Positions 47,456 through 59,330 of a stretch of 64,000 nt of DNA are shown here, piece by piece. The DNA comes from Nymphaea colorata. Taxonomy: Eukaryota; Streptophyta; Magnoliopsida; Nymphaeales; Nymphaeaceae. The stretch's first letter is position 1. Each line of letters starts with the position of its first letter. The stretch lies in the NCBI RefSeq assembly GCF_008831285.2, contig NC_045140.1, positions 16,986,370 to 17,050,369 of the forward strand. Reading direction: 5' to 3'. A program made the translations under genes and the position numbers. The notes under the pieces are model-generated. The model ran no database searches and was not told where the DNA came from. It worked only from the letters and a program-made list of their open reading frames with translations.

Positions 47456-50400
47456 ATAGAGAAAAGCATCCTCAATTAAATGCCTGAGCGAAATGGCATA
47501 TAACGGATGCAGAATTAATGTAGACATTTGTGCGAGGTTTGTATATTGCCAGCTCGAGAGCTTTCAGTTACCTCCATGATTGTTCTTCCACATAAAGATA
47601 AATGATGGCAATCCGGAAGACGTATGAAATGTGCACATGCAGTGTCAAAATTAATTGATGCCTAAGCTATAGGATGCCCACAAATAAGCTTCTAACTGTG
47701 TTTATTCTTGAGGAAGATGCAGAAAATGTAAGGACGTATATCGATAAAAGCCATTGAAGAGAAGGCTAAGTATGCGAATGCAGGCTGACTATTGGAAGCA
47801 AAGGCAATAAGAAAAATGTTAGCGTACAAGGGAACTTGATGCAGCATATGTAAACATCAGCATTTTTCGGCAGCATTTTCCCCAAATGAAGTCTGGAAAA
47901 TAGAAAAAGGAAAAAAGTAAATGAAAGCACAGGAGAATCGGAGTTGCAGTTTTGGAAGTTTTGCCAGAAGTAGTTGACCCTTTCTCTTAACCTCAAAAGA
48001 TTTGAGTGCTCCACTCAATTTTGTAAATATTTTGCATTGGTATCGAACACTTCTATTTATGTCGAAACTCATTTATGAGATTATGGGCCTTTACTTCCCC
48101 ATACTGCTGCATCTTCTGGTGCTGTTGCAAGAATAATAATGTGTACACGAGTATGGCAATGCTATGGACCCGTATAGCAAACTTGAATTTTTCCTTGTAT
48201 ATATAGTTGTGGAACTACATTCTTTTTTTTCTTTTCGTTATTGTTCCCGTCATCATCTATTCCTGGCCGCAGAGAGTGCTTTTCATGTTGGTCCTTTATC
48301 CCTGCAAGAGATTGTTCTGGAGGAAAAGCTAGACGCTATCACCACTCTTCATTTGAGAAATTCTCAGCCCTTCATATGAAACTATTGTGCGTGAATCTTT
48401 CTTTCGGATTTGAAGGAGGAGGGTAATCAATGGCCACTTTTCTAGATGGCAACCACTTTTGTTTTTTGAATGACAAGTGCAATCAATGTCTTCCTGGTTT
48501 CGTTTGTAAAATCATCCGCTTGGAAGCTTCGAGTTTTCACAACGGCATTTTTTGGTCTCTTTCTCTCTCTATATATGATTGACAGAATGGGCTGGTAACG
48601 CACGGCTTGTAAACGCATTGTGAACGAGATTGAGCTCATCATCGAATTTTATGGAAGGGACATGAGCCAACTCGTTCTTCGATTGTTTTAGGCGTCCTTT
48701 ATGATCCCATATAACTTGAGTGTGAAACAAGATTCCGGCCCATTTTCGAGTTGGCTTTAAAGCTCCAGGTCAATAACTGGGCTTCCCATATATGTTCGTT
48801 CAATCCTCACTGGCCAGTAAATAAATACATAAAACAAAGAGTTGTGTGTATCTTGTACATACCTATCACAGATCAACACCGAATTATATTATAAAATGTG
48901 TAAAGCATATGCGTAACATCTCAACAAATTTATGATGTGAAGGAAGGTTGTGTTTGTTTCTAACAAATTTATGATGTGAAGGAAGGTTGTGTTTGTTTCA
49001 CTGCATATCTTAGATCCACGGTGATCTGTGATCCTTAAGATTTAGATCCCGAATTTTCGATATTTCTTTCTATTTCGGTCAGACCCTCTCTCCATCTGAC
49101 CTTAAATCCATGCAGTCTTGGACTTAAGATCTGAGAACTTAAAGAAAATCACCTTCATGCACAGTGAGGTGGAAGATGGTCGGGAGCTCTTCTAGATGAA
49201 GCAACGACTAGGTTGCAAGGTTCGTTCAGGATGAACCTCCTAAAAGTAAAGCATTCAAGTGTTTCCTACTTACAGGATGCGATGTTGTGGAACATTGGCG
49301 CTGCTGCAGGAGACGCCTTATAAACAAACTCTTAATTTGTCCTCATAATTCTTCCTGGTTGGCATTTATCGTCAATTAAGAAAACAAAATACTTAGTTAA
49401 TGACAAGAAAAGGGGGAGTCGAAAGTCTCTTTTAGGCTATCAAAATTTTGAATGCCTTCAACTTGAACATCCTAACTCACACAGTCAACCAAATTTATAG
49501 AACTCTTCTAGGCTTCAAACTCCATCTGGTTGTTGCAAAATGCACAAGAATGGAAGTTCTGAGGCTATGGACTAAAGATAATCGTTAAGCAGCTTACTAC
49601 GAATAGATTCACGATGTTCCAGTGGATATGAAAAAGATGGGGAGTCGAAAGTCTCTTCAAACTTTTCTGCTTAAATTTGCATATTCGTAATCTGGGGGTT
49701 TGCTGCTCCATCAAAGGCGAAGGTCGCTTTCCCAGTTGATTGTTTCTTGAACGCACCATTTTGAAGCATTTCTCAACCAATTGCTTATAACCAAATCCCT
49801 TTTAAAGGCCTCTCATTTCTTCGGACAATCTGATTTGAGATCCAAGAAACTGAAATGGAAAAGGTTTACATGTTTGATGACCAGAGGAACTTGTCCACTG
49901 TGGTAGGGGAGCGATATGTCTCCTCCCTCTACAAGGGGAAGAATATCCCTCCTATCAAACACCAACTTGATTTCCTGCTACATTGGATTGCGGATTTAAA
50001 AATCGCTTGCTCCACAAGCGTCCATGAGCCAATTTCACCAAGCTGAACTTGGTGAATTTTAACAAGCTGTTGTTAGACAAACCCATAGCAGATTATTTCG
50101 AAGATTCAACACATAACTCCTGTATGAAATAGGAAGGATCATAGATATGTCTGCATGGTAAAATTGATTCGCCTAACATCACATGCGGAGCACATCGGAT
50201 AAATTGTAGTAAATTTTAATCCACCCCTGTAGCTGGCTTCAATAATGAAACTCAAGCATATAAATTCGACGGTTAAAATGGTAGAAACAATTTAAATTGG
50301 TAAATTTGTAAGGCTAAGCTCAAGTAACTCCACCACATCCAAGCATGTTTGTTGCTAAAAATTCGGATCTCAGATCCAGTTTTGGAATCTGGAACCGTTT

Positions 50401-50584
50401 TTCTACTACAGGGATATCATGTCCGAAAGTACAATATGCGAACAGTAGAGAGATGGTAATTTCTTTTGAACACGCAGCCTCCACCGTCCAGTCTTGAAAT
50501 CGGACGGTGACGGTTAAAGGGGCCCAGAAAGACTGCCAACCCTCTCCCAACCATACAGTCTCAGGGGCGATTTGGTAAATTCCA
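47456..50584. other. Intergenic region between COL and RF2-like genes
   Basis: No recognisable gene. The first few hundred bases are the COL 3' untranslated and terminator region. A 39-bp exact tandem duplication lies at 48923-49000. The last part, from about 50590, becomes CT-rich and is the leader of the next gene. Confidence 0.55.
48923..49000. repeat. 39-bp tandem duplication
   Basis: Two copies of a 39-bp unit starting AACAAATTTATGATGTGAAG follow each other directly and are virtually identical, indicating a recent event. Confidence 0.92.
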
Positions 50585-50589
50585 ATGTC

Positions 50590-50735
50590 CATCATCCCGT
50601 CAAAAGACTGCAGCCGAACCGCCTCTCCCTCTCTCCCTCTCCCTCTCAGAAGAGAGAAGAAAGGAAAGGAGGAATCCCTAACTCCCTTCCGTTCGGTCGT
50701 AATTCTGAGAGAGAAGAATAAAGCTGATTCCGGAG
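50590..50735 (+). promoter_or_regulatory. Probable non-coding first exon of the RF2-like gene
   Basis: A CT-rich leader (CTCTCCCTCTCTCCCTCTCC) ends at a consensus donor CGGAG|GTAAGT at 50736. The matching acceptor TTTGCAG at 52721 is seven bases before the start codon, giving a leader intron of about 2 kb. The exon start is uncertain. Confidence 0.55.
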
Positions 50736-51302
50736 GTAAGTCGAGCTCGCCTACCTCCTCATCCTTTCTTGCTTCCCGTGATTATCGTTTTCAATTCTAA
50801 ATGTTTCATTTTCCTCTCCTTTCTGTTTTCCTTCTCATCTGATTCCGACATCTCTGAGTTGTTTTTGAATCCTTTATTTTCATTCTACCCTGTCTTTGAG
50901 TGTTGATTTCTTTTTTCTTTTTATTGACCGTGCTCTTTTTTTTTTTTTATGTGTTTCCCTGTGTAACCTCCCTCGTCATTTCTTTAAGTTCTTTTGATAT
51001 TTTCATGGTCCTTTCATTCCTGAGTTTGAGTTTTGTGAGGACACTCTTACATGAACCTTATTGTCTTCGCGATTGTTATCTCTTGCCATTGATTCTTGAA
51101 AATGCCCTTTGGGAAGTCTATTGCACGTTAGATAGGTAATTGATGGGTTGCTAGTAAGGTCATCCAAAATTTTGATTTTTCTGTTCTTGATAGCATTGAA
51201 AATTAACTAGACAGGTGATTGATGGGTTATCTTTTGTCACTGATGTTGTCACTTTCATTTTTTGCTCTGGAAGGCGAATAAAGTTGTCTGTAATGTTGGT
51301 AA

Positions 51303-52104
51303 CAATGTTATCCGTATCGTACGATACGGACGCGTATCGTACGATACGTATCGTACGATACGGACGCGTATCGTACGATACGTATCGTATAGGTCAAGAA
51401 AACCTATACGATACGTGTTTGAAACACGATACGCGTCCGTATCGTATGCGTATCGTCCGTATCGTACGATACGGGGGCCGTATCGTACGATACACCCCCG
51501 TATCGTACGATACGGGAGAAAACACATATTTCTTTATTTTTTAAAAGTTTAAACACTCCTCCCCCTCTCTCTTCTTGTATTTAAAGACTCCAATAGACGT
51601 AGGAGGGAGAGATTTTGCCCATTTTCATAAAAAATAACCAAGGATTCATCAATTTGGAAGATATTATCGTTGAATCAGGAAAGATGATAACTATATGTTT
51701 TGAACTTATAAAATTGTGATGTAATCTAAGTCCTAAAACTCCAAGTCCTAAGACTCTAAGTCCTAAGATTCTATAAAATTTTCAAGTTTAAAATCATGAT
51801 GGATGCTTATATGTTATTCTTGAAAATTTGATTTCTTATTTTGGAATGTGTCGTTAATACACATGAATGTTCCTTATGTATGATAATCTTTTTAATATTT
51901 GAATACATTTTTCTTAATTTCTGATTTTTTGTTCATTTTTTTCAGATTTTTAATGATTTTTCTCTATTTTTTATGATTTTTAAATATTTTTTAAAATTAA
52001 AAAATTAATTTTACGATACGCTACGCTACGTTTGCGATACGTTACGATACGGCGTATAGGTCGGCCCGACCGATACGCGATACGCTACGCCTTTTATAAC
52101 ATTG
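51303..52104. mobile_element. hAT-like element packed with GTATCGTACGATAC palindromes
   Basis: The element begins CAATGTTAT and ends ATAACATTG (perfect inverted 9-mers, CA...TG). It is flanked by a perfect 8-bp direct repeat GTTGGTAA (51295-51302 and 52105-52112). These are hallmarks of a hAT-type insertion. The left 210 bp hold seven perfect 14-bp palindromes plus a 15-bp-stem hairpin. The right 95 bp hold related GATACG words and GGTCGGCCCGACC. GTATAGGT occurs near both ends. The 500-bp middle is AT-rich and contains CTAAGTCCTAA-type direct repeats at about 51726-51772. No transposase is encoded. It lies in the leader intron of the RF2-like gene, sense unaffected. Confidence 0.85.
51311..51516. 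repeat. Array of seven perfect 14-bp palindromes
   Basis: GTATCGTACGATAC occurs at 51314, 51334, 51348, 51368, 51459, 51480 and 51500. Two copies sit in perfect 20-bp palindromes (51311-51330 and 51497-51516). Between the fourth and fifth copies, 51380-51394 pairs with 51402-51416 as a 15-bp stem with a 7-base loop. Confidence 0.95.
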
Positions 52105-52728
52105 GTTGGTAAAGTAAGGGTCATATGCAAATGATTGGTAGATATTTTTGTTTCTTTATTTCCCACTTCTATGCTTTAATAGATTTATGATGAATTGCTA
52201 GAATGAGTACTTGATGAAACTACCATTTAGCTGTCATTTTTTCTGGTCTGATGTAGTATGGGATGTCCCGGGGAGAAACGTGTCAGAAAAACATTTGCAG
52301 AAGTAGACGAATCATTTGTAGAAATTAAACCTTCGTAATGCTTTCGTGATATGTATAAAATGGTTCAGTGCTTTTCGTAGAACAATTGCAGAAAATCAAG
52401 GATTTCTCATGAAAATATTAATATATTTGATATTTTTTATCAAATATGCAAATGGATATTATTTTTTTCTTTCAAAATTTCTTAAAGACGATCTTATTGT
52501 TTATGAGCTTCACTTGATTCCTGTCCGATATGATGCATGACCCGAATGGGTTTATACAAAAAATAAACCTAAAATATTTAAGTAAGTTTTTAATTCCAAA
52601 ACAAAAAATAGGTCGACACAGGCTGATACATATGCTCTCTTGGTGGGCAAACCAAACAATACAATGCCTATTATCGATATTAACAAAATTGAATTGATCA
52701 TGAATGTGATGGTGTTTGCAGGTCAAAT

Positions 52729-55700
52729 ATGTATTCGTCGAATCCGGTAATGCCTACAGTCTCCACAGCAAATGCATCAGTACCTAGACTCACCACTCTT
52801 CCATGTAAAAGTCTATCAGGTAAGCATTTTTCATTCTATTGTTGCTGCTTTATATTCATTTATTTCTGTGGATTTATGATGGTAATTTGTTTCTTTCTTA
52901 GTTCACTGGGCTTAGGGCTTCCTGACTAATAGGATATGAGTTTATCAGGTTGTTTCTTCAGTGTTTTCTGGCAGATTTAATTTTCTTTCAGAGGTGCTGC
53001 CAACAATTTAATGTTGTTGGACAAATCTAACTTTTTGCTGCTTTTTTATGTGAGATCTCCAAGCCTGACTTGTTAAGGTTTATTCATTTGGATCCACCTT
53101 TCATGAAGTATTTCGGACTTGGTTTAAGATTAGGACTGAATACAGATCAGTGATGACCTCCTAGATGCTATCGAGAATATTATTAACAGAATAAACAAGC
53201 TAGCAAGGAATTCATTATGGAGGATAACAATTGGTAGTTGCATAAATCTTTGTTCAGTGTATAACCAATTATGAATAGCTTAGAGCTAAATATTCCTCCT
53301 CCTAAATATAGTCAATACCTAATTTTAGAGGAGGGGTGTCATGTCTTAAAGGGTTGCACATCCGATGTCTGGACTCTGTCTATGAAGGGCTTCAAAGTGT
53401 GTCTCAGAAGTTTTATTGCATCAGGATGTTAGGTCGGCTGCTGATCTTCATCTGAGTTGCTTTTGTTCTTATTCTGTCTCAATATTGGAAAGCTGGCTTT
53501 TATCTTGTTTGACAAAAGGTGGCATGTTTTCTATTGGGTTTGTGTGTCCAGCTAGAGATTTCTAGTTTGAGGGTCATATAAGATTGGGGCACCTACAAGA
53601 GAACAGAGAAACATAAAAATGGCTGAAGCAACATGGATTTGGAAAGCATGGAAGATGAGAGTGATGAGAGGACAAACACATAGTTAAAATTCTGAGCAGT
53701 GGCCATCATATCTCAGATGAAGGAAGGAAATTATTGTAATTTCTGTAGTATAAATTTATAATAGAAAACGTTCTTATACATCTATATTTTTTAGATTCAA
53801 AATCAATCTCATTGGGTGCTGTAAAAGAGCCTCATTTCCCATTATCTTGTCCAGGAAACGACATAATCCCATCTATTTTCTTTAATGGTTGAAAATGTAC
53901 TCTTGACCATTGTATATCTTTTCTTCCTAAATGTTGTTGCCTTTATCCATGACAGAGCATCGACAAATTTAAAGATACTATTTCATGTCACTACTTAGGC
54001 AGGGAAACTTTGTGCTTTCTGATATGGAACACTGTCCTTTGCTAGTCATAGTGCTGGGAATGTTTACTATTTATTAGCTAAATTGTTTATTGGGGCTGAC
54101 TTTATGACCCTACAACATTTTTGAAATGGTATTTTTAGATTATCTAGTCTCTATATGATTAACATTTGTGGGTGGTGGTGGCTTTGTATGTAGTTGTATG
54201 ATTGAAGGCACATTCCTTCATTTACCTTGTCTGTGTTAACTTTTCTCAATTTGCAAAAATAATACAACTTGCTAAGGCAAGAATAAGTGACAGGCTCACA
54301 AGCGGAAGGGCAGAAGTCATTTATTGTAGTTGGCCTATCTTCAGTTCTATGTAGTCCTTAAGTGCAAATATTGTATACTGATCCAAGTCTGCTGCATGGT
54401 CCATTTTCCTTGAAGCTATCCTTGGTGCTTTACTTCTTATCCTCCGTGAGCTAGATTGCTGTGATATTCTGCTTTACATTGATTTTGGGATTTATGAAGG
54501 TCTAAAGGAAGATGCTAGGCAGGGGAATTTGCAGATCCTTGGTTCTGGATTGGCTTTACCCATCAGGCCGCCTTTAAGAGTTCAATATAAAGTGGCCATT
54601 CCACTTATCCACAAGGCTTCATCTCGTAACGTGAGATGCAGTGCTGCTTTGGTAAGTAGATAATTGTACTACTTATGATATTTGCTTCATCGATCAACAT
54701 ATATTTAACTGTGCTTTCTCATGATTAACGAGAGAATATGCTTTTCATTCTAATTTTCATAAGCTTCTATATATGTTGATATGCTATGATGTCATGAATC
54801 TATTATTCCATTGGTTGCTTTTTACAGAATGCTAGATGTGCAACTGAGCAGCAGACTATTCAACAGCAATCGGCGGTAATTACTAATGCTCCTGTTCAAG
54901 GTAACCGTTGCCATTAGCAGATTTTTCTACTTCGTGAGATGCTTTTCTGTGAATTTTATGTTCAGCTTTTGTCAGATTGGCTGCGATGTTATGTTTAGGG
55001 TATACATATAGAGATAGAGAGACCCACATACTGGTCTCTTGTCTTTTTTATGCTGATCCGTTACTTTTATGTTAAGTATAACAACGTCAATCAATGTGGA
55101 ATCATCTAACTGCACTTTACCATGAATGTTTGTGTTGAACTCATTCCACACCATATTTTGTTTTAAGAAATGACTTGGACTAGTGAAGCATTTTAATTGG
55201 TATTACCAGTAATGGCTTTATTCAACAGTCGATATATCCACTCTTTATGGCATCTTCAATAAATGGTAATATCCAACTTCATTTTCCTCATTTCTTGGGA
55301 AAAGGTAATGGAAACCTGGACTATCTGGCAAAGTCTAAGGCCCAAGGCACAGATGTATATCAGTTAAAATAGTTAGCTATCTTACTCATTCTTCTTTATT
55401 AGAAGATTGCTACAGGCTACAAGCAGCTTCTAATTTGGTGCTTGCTGTAGTCATTCGGTTAAAATGCCTACTATCTTGCTTATTTCTAACATAGAAGAGT
55501 GCTACGGCCTCCAAGCAGTTCCTAAGGGGGTGATCAATGTAAGTTATGGATCAATTTTTTGACTTGTCATGTGAGTTCGCCTCATTTGAACTGTTCAATT
55601 GGTTAAGGAGGTCTTTAGAAGATGGGATTTCATTTTGCAACAGAAACTATTCTGTACATTTTGCTGCTGTAAAGGATTTGAGTCATAGGATTTCTGTTCA

Positions 55701-56095
55701 CTGAACTTATCCACCTTTTGATGTCTTTGCTATGCTGCAATCCAGTGTAAATACCTGAGGGTTGTTCTGTTTTTGTAATGTATCACAATTTTCGACTAAT
55801 AAAAGAGTGGAGGCCTATCCTCCAGCAGGGCTTTGATTCGGAACTGTTCAGACCCTGTGTTTCATTAGGTGACCTTTTCTTTGTATCCTCAATTGCAGGT
55901 AAAGAAAAGTCGCCTGAACTTGATGATGGTGGGACTGGATTTCCGCCACGAGATGATGACGATGGTGGAGGTGGTGGTGGTGGTGGGGGTGGTGGATGGA
56001 CTGGTGGTTTCTTTTTCTTTGGGTTCCTTGCGTTTCTAGGACTTTTGAAAGATCAAGAAAGCGAGGGGCCTTACAGCAAGGATAGACGGAGATAA
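52729..56095 (+). CDS. RF2: Glycine-rich organellar protein, RF2 / YELLOW LEAF 1 family
   Basis: This plant family includes rice RF2, a mitochondrial fertility restorer, and YL1, a chloroplast protein linked to ATP synthase accumulation. Exons: 52729-52819, 54500-54651, 54828-54900, 55899-56095, summing to 513 nt, or 170 residues. The N-terminus (MYSSNPVMPTVSTANASVPR, then KASSRNVRCSAAL) is Ser/Ala/Arg-rich and poor in acidic residues, as expected of a transit peptide; which organelle cannot be told. The conserved C-terminal exon reads EKSPELDDGGTGFPPRDDDD, an 11-glycine run, then WTGGFFFFGFLAFLGLLKDQ, a likely single membrane segment, and ends YSKDRRR. The start is seven bases after the leader-intron acceptor. 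Confidence 0.78.
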
Positions 56096-59000
56096 GGATT
56101 GATTAAGTGAGTCGGTGGAATTGCATTCGTATGTCCCTAGGCTTACTTTTTTTTCTTTCACATTACATTGTAAACATAAAATCATTAGTTTATCCAAAAT
56201 GAGTTTTCATGTCGCAATCATGTTGGCACTTTTCTATAGTGGAAATCAGCTGCTGTTGGTTAAAAGCGTTTGGCTCTGCAGATGGCTCTTCGTCGCAAAT
56301 GTTGTCATCCGTCGGCGGTCTGTGGTTCATTTAGTTGTGGAAAGTGCTTAGGGAAATGCAGATTCATCTTGCAGTTTCATAATCGAATCCAAGTTGATAT
56401 TTGGCGGGGAGTAGATAAAGATCCGAGCCGGTTGCATATAATTGTTGGATCTCAATCAATCATTTGAAGTGCTAGAGCCAGAGTGTACCGTGAATGATTA
56501 ATAGACTACGTACTATGTTCAGTAGGAACCATATCATTGGAACTTCTTCCTTTTGAGAAAAGTGAGGAAATTATTCTTTTCCGAGTTTGTGGTCTTCATT
56601 CGCTGTTTGAATATAGAAGCGTTCGAAAAGACAATTTTCCAAAATTTCAGAATAACTTGGGCACTTATATTTAACGTTTCGAAAGTATGTTCCCATTTGC
56701 ATTTCGTATGAATTGAGAGGTCCAGATACCAAAAACTAAACAAATAAGGTATGATTGATGATCCCTCCCTTCGGCAATAGAAAGAACTCATTGGAACTTA
56801 GAGTGAAGAGATTATGGGTCAAGTCATTTTAAGTACTTGAAAATGTGTCTACCCATCGCGCTTTCTAATGCTTTTGTCCGAGATAGTGGTCGGGAGGAAG
56901 CAACTGTTTGTCTTTCTTGAGATCTTCTTTTTCATTTTTGTTCTTTTAAAAAAAAAAGCGTACATGATCTTACCAGTATTTTTCGGGTTTTTCTTCTCTT
57001 TCCCTGTCATTTGCTCATCCCTCTAAAGCAGGATTTTGTATACCCATTACATCTCATTTCCATCTAACTTGCGGTTGACAAAACTCTTTCATGGATATTT
57101 CACCACCTTCAAACAAGTGGGCTGAGGATTTAGCTGGGTTAATTTAATCCCCTGTCACCTACAGTCACCCCCACAACAGTGTAAAGCCCTGGAGTGAAGG
57201 CCCCTTAAATTCCCAGGAATCATGCCCTCAGATAAGTGCAATGGGGATCAATTCTTCAAGAGGCTGCAATGGGGTTTGAATTCATGACCAGCAACCTGTG
57301 AACCAATGCCATTCACAGATGCGCTCACCCCTTGGATTGTACAGAAGCAATTGGTCCGATTAAATATTTTTGGGGTGTAATAATGAAGAAAGTACTGTAT
57401 GACTTTTGCTTTGCAACTTCACCATATTTTGATCTTCAAATCATCCTATCGACCAACATGTTCTCCCTTTTTTTTTTTTTTCCCTCAGTGGGTGAAAGGA
57501 AGAAGTTTTTTGATGTGAATATGTTGGATTTCGTGGACCGAGAGCTACAGGTTTACATCAACAAAGAACGGTCTACAGCTTGCAAAACCATTCATTGAGC
57601 GCCAAAAACTACATGTTCCCATTGTGGATGTTTCAAGAAGACAGTGTTTGATAATGAGAATGATATTGTGTCCTTGAAACACTTTTTTTGTAAAATGAGA
57701 TGTAAGTTTTTCATTTGTACAACTGTAAATTGTTCAGTAAATTACATCTCGAGGGTCATTTTAAGGAGCCATGCCTGGTCCATTACAGGCCGACCCTATA
57801 ATTTATGGATGTTCACATATCAAACAACCAACCCCAAGTACAATATGCCTTCATAGTATTTTTGAAACATGTATAATAAGAAAATGTGCTCTAAAAACAC
57901 ACCGTTCTTCCTACTGGACACCCTTAAAAAAAGGAGATATCTTAAACATGCTGAAATTTCTCTCCCTTTTTTCGGCTTATATGCTTACTTCATTCAACTC
58001 AAAGTGCTTGCAGTCCAAATGCTCTGGACCCACCAACCGATCAGCTGTGCTACGTCCAAAAGGGACTCAACGAACCTCTTAATGTATTACCGGACATCCT
58101 TCCTAAGATCTTATATTGTCTGTTTGAAGGTCTATGAGTACGGGCATGTTGGTGTTATTAACTTTCTAACCTGAGTATCATGGCCGCCTGTAAGCCTTCC
58201 CTGACTTGGAGTTGGCTCTCTGAGTTCTTCATCTCAGGCCAGGCAGAGCGAGTCTAAGACGCGACAACGTCGGGCTCGAGCAGGCCCAAAACCTTTGGCG
58301 GCAGCTCAAACCCAACCTGCTTAGTTATCGAGTTGGGACCCACCATCAACTTTATACCTGTCTAGTACCTTGAAACTCTTAACATTTCATATTTTAATAT
58401 CTCAAAAACACACAACCATGTATCAAGTGTTTCTAAAAGAGCTATAAGCTGCACACATGAAAAGTTTTTAAAGGAGATATGGGTGATGCATCAAAAGTTT
58501 GTATGCCCACACATATATATATATATAACCACAAAGAGAAGAAAAATAAAACATAATAAAAATGATTTTTAAATACATATATGATATATTGGGTTGGGTT
58601 GGGTTGGGCCTCAAATATCTAGCTTAAGCCAGTCTAACTCGACAATTTTTTTTTTTTTTTAATTGAGCCAGCTTAAATGTCAAATAACCAGCCCCGTCAC
58701 TAACCTGGTACCCAACTACCCATCTTGTACCGAGCTAGTTGCCCAACCTTATCCTCAATCCTCCAAAAAAATATCCTAACAATTAAAAGTTTCTTAATCA
58801 TGAACTTAGTCCTAAATTCCTCATAATTTGATAGCACTAAACATGGGACAGATGCTAGTTTCCCAACTGAAAACCTTATTTATTAATTGCTAAAACTAGT
58901 ATATTATAATATAGTTTCATATTGGGTCTCAAAATGGACTCCAGGGTCTCGTTTCACGAATTTCGATGTATCTTCTCAAGAAAAGTCAAGTTTTGCACTT

Positions 59001-59184
59001 TAAAACTTTATTTTTAAATGACCGAAATGTCCTTTATCTAAAAAAGAGATTTGTGTGAAATGACAGAACTACCCATTTTGCTCGGCCCCTCTCCTCGCCG
59101 CTCCGTTTTGCCGTGAGTGAAGTGATCAAATTGGAAAGCCCGGGTAGGTAGCGGACAAAAAGCGGCAGCCCCGACCGCCACCCT

Positions 59185-59330
59185 TGGCTATATATGCCGT
59201 GATAGCGGACAGGGGCGGAGGCCGCTGCTGCGTTCTTGGCCGCACCAGACGGTGGGGTTACGGGACGTGTGGGCGTTCACGTGAAATTCACGTGCGCTGC
59301 TTGTCCCCATGCAAGACCCTCACGTGGCCC
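59185..59330 (+). promoter_or_regulatory. TATA box followed by a G-box (CACGTG) cluster
   Basis: CTATATATGCC lies at about 59188. CACGTG occurs at 59278, 59289 and 59321, and GGGACGTGTGG lies near 59263. Four ACGT-core sites in about 65 bp is the arrangement of light- or abscisic-acid-responsive plant promoters. The order is unusual because the cluster follows the TATA-like box, and no downstream gene is recognised. Confidence 0.4.

Noticed and set aside
49855..50046. 63-residue ORF MEKVYMFDDQRNLS...
   Set aside because: No recognisable domain, splice context or neighbour supports it.
51215..51552. Three overlapping ORFs rich in YDT/RIVRYG repeats on both strands
   Set aside because: They are the translation of the palindromic DNA array. 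The peptides look alike on both strands because the DNA is self-complementary, and the region is an intron.
57332..57598. ORF ending NMLDFVDRELQVYINKERS with an acceptor-like TTTTCCCTCAG before it
   Set aside because: The last part looks exon-like, but no donor partner or family could be identified. It may be a relic exon.
58585..58612. GGGTT repeats resembling telomeric DNA
   Set aside because: The unit is TTGGG, not the plant TTTAGGG, and there are only about four copies.
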